A stretch of 33,457 nucleotides of DNA from assembly GCA_014649555.1 (NCBI GenBank), contig BMTG01000029.1, forward strand, positions 1 through 33,457, written 5' to 3'. The notes under the pieces were generated by a model. The model worked only from the letters and a program-made list of their open reading frames with translations. It did not search any database and was not told where the DNA came from. Positions 28,389 through 33,457 of the stretch are shown piece after piece. Both the position numbers and the translations under genes were made by a program. The first letter of the stretch is position 1. Each line of letters opens with the position of its first letter. Origin of the DNA: Streptomyces globisporus (lineage in GTDB: Bacteria; Actinomycetota; Actinomycetes; Streptomycetales; Streptomycetaceae).

Positions 28389-30722
28389 ATGTCCACCATC
28401 ACCAAGACCGTGCCGAACGCGGAGCCTGCGGAGCGAGCCACCGCGGCGCTCCAGATCGTCCTCCCCGTCGGGGTGGGCATCCTGGCCCCCTACCTGGACC
28501 CGAACGCGGCGGCCTACGCCGGGGCCGGCTTCATCGCCGGTGCGACGTTCGCCGGCGCCAACTACATGAACCGCCTTGGTCGCTGGGCGAACCAGCTCCC
28601 CGGAATCGACATCGCGCGGGCGCACCGCGACACCATGGGGATCTCCACGATCACCACCGGCATGGGCTTGGCCCTGGGCCAGCTGGGCGGAGCCGAGGCA
28701 TCCGAAGCGCTGATGGCCGGTGTATTCGAGCCGACCACCGTTCCGGGGATCCTGTCGCTGGGCTGGTGGGCCGCGGTCGTCTTCACCGGCTGGCGTCTGC
28801 GCCGCGTCTTCGGCAGGCAGAAGATCGAGGTGGAGCAGGCGCAGCCGACCGGGCAGGCCGCCCTCGCCAACACCGGCACCCCAGCCCCGGTGTCCCTGGC
28901 CGACAAGATGATCGCGGCCTGGGGGCGTGTGATCAGCGATCCGAAGAACGGCCGCCACCGCAACCAGGTCCTCTCCGACGTCGTGATCTACGCGGACCGC
29001 TGGGAGGGACGGGTCACCGCCGCCCTGGGCGACTCCGTGAACGTGTCGAAGGAGGCCGTCTCCAGCCTCTTCGGCCGCTCGGTCGACGACATCACCCTGA
29101 AGTACGGGGCGCACTCCGGGGAAGCGTTCATCACCGTCTGGTACACCCAGCGCCCGGAGCTGGACCCCTCCACCCTCCAGGGCGCCTGGAAGCGCGTCCA
29201 GGCGCGGGTCCTGCCCAAGACCCACCTGGAAGAGGTCGGCGAGGACGTGAACACCGGCGGCCAGGTGGCGCGCGTCGTGGCCGACGACGACCTGGACGCA
29301 CTCCCCCGCGTCGTCAACCTCGGGGAGCTGGCCGGAGCGCTGCGCCGCTCCATCGACCTCGTCTCCTACGAGCCGGGACGCCGCGACCCGCGCCGCGCGA
29401 TCATCCGCATCATGGACCACAACCCGCTGGAGGCAGGCCACGAATTCCAGGGCCTGGACTCCCTGGTGGCCACGCCGGGCGGCTGGGTCAACATCGGGAA
29501 GATCGTCTCCGGGTTCCCGGCGAAGCTCCAGCTGTTCGACCCGAAGCTGGGCGCCCTGCACGTCGTGATCGCCGGTACCACCGGCTCAGGCAAGGGCGGC
29601 ACGGGCCAGATGATCAGCCTGGCCTACCACGCCAACAAGATGGCGCAGATCTACGGCGACCCCAAGGGCGCCAGCAACCCCGCGATCCCGAAGATGGCCG
29701 CCTACAGCGGCCTGACGAAGTACGGCGCCCTGGGCGCCATGCGGCTGTCCTGGTGGGTCCTCCAGCACCGGATCGACGAGGCCGCCCGCCTGGACCTGAA
29801 GAACTTCGAGCCGTCCGCGATGCGGCCGTACTGCGCCACGATCCTCGACGAGGCCGCCCAGATGCTGGCGCCGGGAGCGGAGAACCGCAAGGAGGCCATC
29901 AAGATCGTCAAGGATGGTGCCTCGCTGACCCGCTCCATGGGCATGCCCTGGGTCCTGATCAACCAGACCGTCAACTTGGACCAGCTGGGCGGCGAGCAGG
30001 CCATCCGCGCCAACCTCATCGCGGGCGGGACCTGGATCATCCTGCGCACCGACAGCGACCAGGTGAACCTGGGCGACCTGCCCCCCGGCTTCGACGGGCT
30101 GGACCCCTCGCTGATCCCGCCGGTGTGGGTAGAGGAGGACGACGCGCTGGTCTACGACCCGACCATGGCGGAGTCGGACCCGCGCCGCACCTTCGGCCTC
30201 GGCTACGTCGCGGCACCGGGCGGGCGCGCGGGCATGATGCGCATCGACACCCTGGAAGACGCCACCGAGCACATCCGGCCGGAGAACATCATGGCCCCGG
30301 TCGACGTCCCCTGGTGGGGCGACCAGGCGCACATGGAGGAGCTGGCCCAGACGCCCATCCCCGGCTTCGAAGAGAAGGACAGTGAGGGCGGAACCGGCGA
30401 GGCCGGGACCTCATTCCCCGGCGTCGACCTCCCGAAGGCCAAGGAGCTCACCTCGGAGGAGAAGGTCCTGGCCGCCCTCCGTGACGAGTCCGACCCCATG
30501 TACGTGGACATGGTCGACCAGGGCGACGAGATCGACCCCGAGGACATCGACTACGTGGAGCGGGGACAACTCCAGGCCGCCTGCGGGGTCGCGGAGTCGA
30601 CCTTCGCGAACGTGCTCAACAAGCTGGAGAAGAAGGGGCAGATCCACCGCGTCAAGGACGGGAAGTCCTCGAAGGTGGCCCTGGGCAAGCGGCCAGAAGA
30701 AGACGCCGAAGAAGCCGCCTGA
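28389..30722 (+). CDS. FtsK/TraB-type DNA translocase (conjugative transfer)
   Basis: In this 777-residue protein the N-terminal part (about 20-135) has two or three membrane segments, then a soluble region. The ATPase core has Walker A GTTGSGKGG at 396-404 and Walker B ATILDEAAQ with D487-E488. The Lys of Walker A is followed by Gly, not Ser/Thr, as in TraG/VirD4-type coupling proteins. Residues 715-760 form a C-terminal winged helix (LQAACGVAESTFANVLNKLE, KKGQIHRVKDG), the position of the DNA-binding gamma domain in FtsK and TraB. In streptomycetes one such hexameric ATPase at the hyphal tip moves double-stranded plasmid DNA between cells. This is the likely transfer protein; the GCTCAC cluster is a candidate target. 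Confidence 0.85.
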   Translation: MSTITKTVPNAEPAERATAALQIVLPVGVGILAPYLDPNAAAYAGAGFIAGATFAGANYMNRLGRWANQLPGIDIARAHRDTMGISTITTGMGLALGQLGGAEASEALMAGVFEPTTVPGILSLGWWAAVVFTGWRLRRVFGRQKIEVEQAQPTGQAALANTGTPAPVSLADKMIAAWGRVISDPKNGRHRNQVLSDVVIYADRWEGRVTAALGDSVNVSKEAVSSLFGRSVDDITLKYGAHSGEAFITVWYTQRPELDPSTLQGAWKRVQARVLPKTHLEEVGEDVNTGGQVARVVADDDLDALPRVVNLGELAGALRRSIDLVSYEPGRRDPRRAIIRIMDHNPLEAGHEFQGLDSLVATPGGWVNIGKIVSGFPAKLQLFDPKLGALHVVIAGTTGSGKGGTGQMISLAYHANKMAQIYGDPKGASNPAIPKMAAYSGLTKYGALGAMRLSWWVLQHRIDEAARLDLKNFEPSAMRPYCATILDEAAQMLAPGAENRKEAIKIVKDGASLTRSMGMPWVLINQTVNLDQLGGEQAIRANLIAGGTWIILRTDSDQVNLGDLPPGFDGLDPSLIPPVWVEEDDALVYDPTMAESDPRRTFGLGYVAAPGGRAGMMRIDTLEDATEHIRPENIMAPVDVPWWGDQAHMEELAQTPIPGFEEKDSEGGTGEAGTSFPGVDLPKAKELTSEEKVLAALRDESDPMYVDMVDQGDEIDPEDIDYVERGQLQAACGVAESTFANVLNKLEKKGQIHRVKDGKSSKVALGKRPEEDAEEAA

Positions 30723-30782
30723 CCGAAGGACCGCGCCGACATCCTCACCGCCGCCACCCGCTGACCCGGCCACCCCATCACG

Positions 30783-30825
30783 GCCCTGCGCCCCGCCGAC
30801 GCCTCTTGTCGACGGGGCGCAGGGC
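30783..30825 (+). terminator. Strong hairpin terminator after the ATPase gene
   Basis: GCCCTGCGCCCCG (30783-30795) pairs perfectly with CGGGGCGCAGGGC (30813-30825); inside, CGAC pairs with GTCG with one mismatch. It lies 60 bp past the stop at 30722, ending the transfer operon. Confidence 0.75.
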
Positions 30826-31105
30826 TGCCCGCACCCTGACTCGCCCGATCACTTCGATCCTGACCCTCCCCCGGTGACCGGACACCGAAGAACCTGCCCT
30901 CGCGGGAGGGCGCGCCACCGAGATGGCGGATACAACTGGTAGAGTTTTATTTGTCAGTCGCTTGGGCTGGCCACACGCACCGCTGCGCGCAGTGAACTGC
31001 CGCACGCCCGGCAAGAGAGCGCGCCAGCGCTGCCCCCTTTCATGCCGCCCCAGCCTGCATCAGGCCCCGCGGCATAACCCACCCGTCCGTCTCTGGAGGT
31101 CTCTC
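30826..31105 (+). promoter_or_regulatory. Gap with an AT-rich promoter candidate
   Basis: No gene is evident. An unusual AT-rich stretch at 30930-30955 contains TAGAGT (30940-30945) as a -10 candidate, but no good -35 box. It is 150 bp before the leader peptide at 31106. Promoter function is tentative. Confidence 0.3.
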
Positions 31106-31213
31106 GTGCCCAAATCCCGTCCGCGCCGCCGGATCGGCAGGCCCCACCCGCAGTGCCCCGGCCCCCGCCACCCGCTCCCACAGCGCCGCCTTCCCGGTAC
31201 CTGGTGCCGTTGA
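31106..31213 (+). CDS. 35-residue peptide coupled to the RRQRL zinc protein
   Basis: GTG 31106 follows a strong GGAGG site. The basic, Pro-rich product begins MPKSRPRRRIGRPHPQCPGP and its TGA stop overlaps the ATG of the next gene (ATG at 31213, one base shared). The next gene has no ribosome site of its own, so the peptide may exist to couple translation. A peptide of this size is not certain to be functional. Confidence 0.5.
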   Translation: MPKSRPRRRIGRPHPQCPGPRHPLPQRRLPGTWCR

Positions 31214-31674
31214 TGCCCCGCACCCGACGCAAGGCGCGCGAGGTGACGCGGGTGCCGCGCAGCGCTGCGACCCTGCCCGAGTTCGATCGTGGCGCCGTAC
31301 CCGAAGGCCTCGTCACGAGACGGGCTCTTCGCGAGATGGGCCTGAGCCCCGGCGACAACGAGGGCCCGGTCGCGATCCTGCGGTGCCGCCTGTGCGCGAC
31401 CCGCCCGAACTGGTCGTGCCGCCACCCGACCCGGGGATTCCTCCTCCGCGTCGACCTGGCCCGCCCTAAGCGTGTCCCGACGCTGGCTCAGGAACTGGCA
31501 CTGGACCGGGCGATGGCCCGCAGAAGCACCTGCACCCGGTGCTCGCGCCGGTACGACTACTGCCTCCCGCTCCGCACATTGGGCTGCTGCGACCCGTGCG
31601 CCCGCGGATACGAGCCCACCCCCGGCACCTACGTCCTCGCCACCGTGCCGGTCACGCACCGGCTGGCCGCCTGA
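31213..31674 (+). CDS. RRQRL motif-containing zinc-binding protein
   Basis: In this 153-residue protein, LVTRRALREMGLSPGDNEG matches the RRQRL-type motif (here RRALR). The basic region with CRLCATRPNWSC and a long stretch FLLRVDLARPKRVPTLAQEL then RSTCTRCSRRYDYC and CCDPCARG match the family's zinc-binding Cys set. Such proteins are typical of streptomycete plasmids and AICEs near transfer and Nudix genes. Their function is not established to my knowledge. Translation probably depends on the overlapping upstream peptide. Confidence 0.75.
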   Translation: MPRTRRKAREVTRVPRSAATLPEFDRGAVPEGLVTRRALREMGLSPGDNEGPVAILRCRLCATRPNWSCRHPTRGFLLRVDLARPKRVPTLAQELALDRAMARRSTCTRCSRRYDYCLPLRTLGCCDPCARGYEPTPGTYVLATVPVTHRLAA

Positions 31675-31792
31675 ACAACCCCCTGGCGAAGGGGCGATCG
31701 CACGATGACCGAGATCCGCCCCGGGCCTCCCACCCGCTCCGAAGGAGCGTGGGGGCAGACACATCGTCCCTCACCTCCCCACTGGAGCCAGC

Positions 31793-32038
31793 ATGAGCCC
31801 CCGCCCCAACGACCAGGACCGCTCCGAACTGCGCGACCTCGTCGCCAACGCGGTCCAGCACCGCGACACCGAAGGCGAGCGGATCGAGACCGAGTTCTGG
31901 CAAACGATCGACCGCCTGCAAGGGCGCTACCACGGTGCCCAGCAGGACATCGCCGACAAACTCAGCATCAAGCGCAACCAGATCCTGCGGCAGACCAAGC
32001 GCTACCGGCCCGCCGCCCAGGACACCGCCAACGACTGA
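31793..32038 (+). CDS. Small HTH-like protein (81 aa)
   Basis: ATG 31793 has GGAG seven bases upstream. The acidic-basic product ends in a probable helix-turn-helix, QQDIADKLSIKRNQILRQTK (about residues 50-69). The first half is a charged helix (ELRDLVANAVQHRDTEGERI). It is 13 bp from the Nudix gene on the same strand and may be a small regulator of it. The HTH call is by eye. Confidence 0.6.
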   Translation: MSPRPNDQDRSELRDLVANAVQHRDTEGERIETEFWQTIDRLQGRYHGAQQDIADKLSIKRNQILRQTKRYRPAAQDTAND

Positions 32039-32051
32039 CGGAGAAACCCAC

Positions 32052-33104
32052 ATGACCAAGACCACCGAGACCACCGGGCCTGTCCCCGCCGCCGTGCGTG
32101 ACTGGTCGGTGAGCTGGCCGCAATACGCACCGATCGACGTCACACCCCCCGAACTGCTCCCCGCTGCTCTGGCCCACCACGTGCCCGACTGGGCCGAGGC
32201 CGCCCCCACTCCGGCCGACGTCCTGGACTGGGACCGGCGCCAGGCCGACGCACTCGTCCCCTACCAGCTCGATGCCCTCGGCCAGCCGCTGAACCCGCTC
32301 GGGCGCACCGGCAAGTGCGGCCGGAACCTCGGGAAGTGGGGTGAGAACGCCGCCGCCGACCCGATCGTGGTCGCGGGCACCGGCCCCGACCGGCGGGTCC
32401 TGCTGATCACCCGGTCCGACATCGAGGTGGAGGCGATCCCCGGTGGGATGGTCGACCCGGGCGAGACCGCTCCAGCCGCGCTCGTCCGGGAGCTCCGTGA
32501 GGAGACGCGCGTCGACCTGCGCGACCGCACCCCGGTGATCCTCGGCGTCGACCTGGTCGACGATTGGCGCAACAGCGACCACGCCTGGGTCGCGTCCACC
32601 AGCGCGCTCTACCAGCTCGACGCCATGGTGACCGCCATCGGTGACGATGACGCGCTCCGTGCCACCTGGTACCCCTTCCGGGACCTGGACCAGCTCGCCG
32701 CCGTGATCGAGGCCGCCGGGCGCACCCTGTACACCGCGCACAGGCCCCTGTTGCAGCGCGCCCTCGACCACCTTGACCAGTCCGAGGCCACCGTCCCTGT
32801 CAGCTCGATCAACGAGTTGGTCGCGCGGCATGCAAACCACCTCGCCCAGCTCACCGAGGAGCCGCTCGCCGAGACCGGCTCCGACCTCATCGACCAATTG
32901 CGGGAGGGCGAGCACCGCCTCGCCCAGGCCGGTATCCAGGGCGGCGACGCGCTGGGCGTTGCCGCCGGACTGCTGGACCAGGCGCTCGACACGGAACTGG
33001 ACGGAGGTACCCAGCTGGACCAGAAGGCGTTCGTCGTCGACGCCGCGACCCTGCTGCGCGGCCTCGCGGACATGACCGCCGAGTACCGCCGCACGGCTGC
33101 CTGA
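32052..33104 (+). CDS. NUDT9-like Nudix hydrolase with helical C-terminus
   Basis: ATG 32052 follows GGAG in this 350-residue protein. Residues 83-106, GRTGKCGRNLGKWGENAA then ADPIV, match the GRG-LG-WGPNHAADPI element that I recall in ADP-ribose pyrophosphatases of the NUDT9 type. The Nudix box spans 132-154 (G-x5-E-x7-REL-x-EE): G132, E138, R146, E147, E150 and E151 are in place, but the usual Gly of the box end is Arg153. A helical C-terminal half of about 110 residues (about 230-350) is extra. The family splits nucleoside diphosphate-linked molecules such as ADP-ribose into nucleotide and phosphoribose. The plasmid role is unknown. Confidence 0.82.
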   Translation: MTKTTETTGPVPAAVRDWSVSWPQYAPIDVTPPELLPAALAHHVPDWAEAAPTPADVLDWDRRQADALVPYQLDALGQPLNPLGRTGKCGRNLGKWGENAAADPIVVAGTGPDRRVLLITRSDIEVEAIPGGMVDPGETAPAALVRELREETRVDLRDRTPVILGVDLVDDWRNSDHAWVASTSALYQLDAMVTAIGDDDALRATWYPFRDLDQLAAVIEAAGRTLYTAHRPLLQRALDHLDQSEATVPVSSINELVARHANHLAQLTEEPLAETGSDLIDQLREGEHRLAQAGIQGGDALGVAAGLLDQALDTELDGGTQLDQKAFVVDAATLLRGLADMTAEYRRTAA

Positions 33105-33177
33105 CCTCGGACTCTGAACGCGTGAACGCGGCCCCGCCCCGCCCGCCGGGGCCGCCCGCCGCAACCGGAAGGACCCG

Positions 33178-33432
33178 ATGAACCGCCTGACCTTCAAAAC
33201 CGGCACCATGTGCACATTGATCGGACCGCCGGGCTGCGGCAAGTCCACCTTCGCCGCCCAGTGGCCCGAGAGCTGGCGGGTCTCCCTGGACTTCTACCGC
33301 AAGCTCGCCGCCGATACCGAGACCGACCAGTCCGCGACACCGGTCGCCGTGCAGATCCAGGACCTGCTCCTGGACGCCCGCCTGGCCCGTGGTCTGACCT
33401 TCTCTGAACTAACAGATCGTCCCGATTCGTGA
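33178..33432 (+). CDS. P-loop kinase (AAA/polynucleotide-kinase-like), truncated
   Basis: ATG 33178 starts a protein with the Walker A GPPGCGKSTF (18-27), then WRVSLDFYRKLAADTETDQS and VQIQDLLLDARLARGLT. The family, often beside Nudix genes in streptomycetes, continues past RLARGxT with TVVDATN-type residues. Here instead the frame ends in FSELTDRPDS then stop at 33432. The break falls near 33400, after which the DNA becomes more AT-rich (GAACTAACAGATCG). The gene looks cut by an insertion or deletion that extends out of the window. Kinase activity is unlikely from this remnant. Confidence 0.65.
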   Translation: MNRLTFKTGTMCTLIGPPGCGKSTFAAQWPESWRVSLDFYRKLAADTETDQSATPVAVQIQDLLLDARLARGLTFSELTDRPDS

Positions 33433-33457
33433 TCAATCACCGCTCCGTCACGGTGGG

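Overview
The window is very GC-rich actinobacterial DNA with GC-biased third codon positions, GTG starts, GGAG-type ribosome binding sites and ATGA-coupled genes. Several families (DUF6415, RRQRL zinc protein, Fic/Doc-like TA toxin, DUF2637, pSLA2-like replication genes) point to Streptomyces or a close relative. Apart from the first 83 bases (the 5' end of a murC-like gene, minus strand) it reads as accessory DNA. The gene set looks like a conjugative plasmid, probably of the linear-plasmid kind, or an integrated relative. No integrase, tRNA, rRNA or CRISPR array was seen.

Layout. 1-1609: murC start, a ribbon-helix-helix/Fic-like toxin-antitoxin pair with a four-repeat operator, then a small Cys-rich gene and a DUF6415 gene. 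1847-4997: HTH/TPR regulator, GNAT acetyltransferase, frameshifted zinc-ribbon gene and a nucleotidyltransferase. 5009-5890: intact IS5-type element. 5980-10780 (minus): unknown gene, an 859-residue SF2 helicase with four helicase-associated repeats, an HTH protein and an acidic protein driven by a promoter with a palindromic operator in its spacer. 10929-13330 (minus): M48 membrane protease, membrane-anchored Mrr-type nuclease and two small membrane proteins. 13491-14513: an unrecognised plus-strand gene.

14610-17180 is the probable replication module. A winged-helix initiator-like gene contains two perfect DnaA boxes and an inverted repeat. It is translationally coupled to a DciA (DUF721)-like helicase-loader gene and preceded by a noncoding region with six GTGACC/GGTCAC repeats. 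17181-18841 holds a GNAT/GntR operon (Kor-like regulator), divergent from the transfer operon, with three AGTTANGTAC sites between them.

18842-30722 is a long plus-strand transfer-type region. It has a run of small Cys-rich proteins; a coiled-coil/DUF2637 membrane protein whose 3' end and downstream DNA carry 15 GCTCAC/GTGAGC motifs in about 480 bp; further small membrane proteins; a Gly/Ser-rich and helical protein; a 126-residue helical protein; and an FtsK/TraB-type ATPase with a C-terminal winged helix. 31106-33457 carries a coupled leader peptide and RRQRL zinc protein, a small HTH-like protein, an NUDT9-like Nudix hydrolase and a P-loop kinase cut off near 33400.

The most novel signals are the GCTCAC cluster (a candidate transfer locus embedded in coding DNA), the intragenic DnaA boxes paired with a plasmid DciA homologue, the AGTTANGTAC operator set and the nested-hairpin leader at 25871-25952. 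All functions are inferred by reading the sequence; no database search was run.
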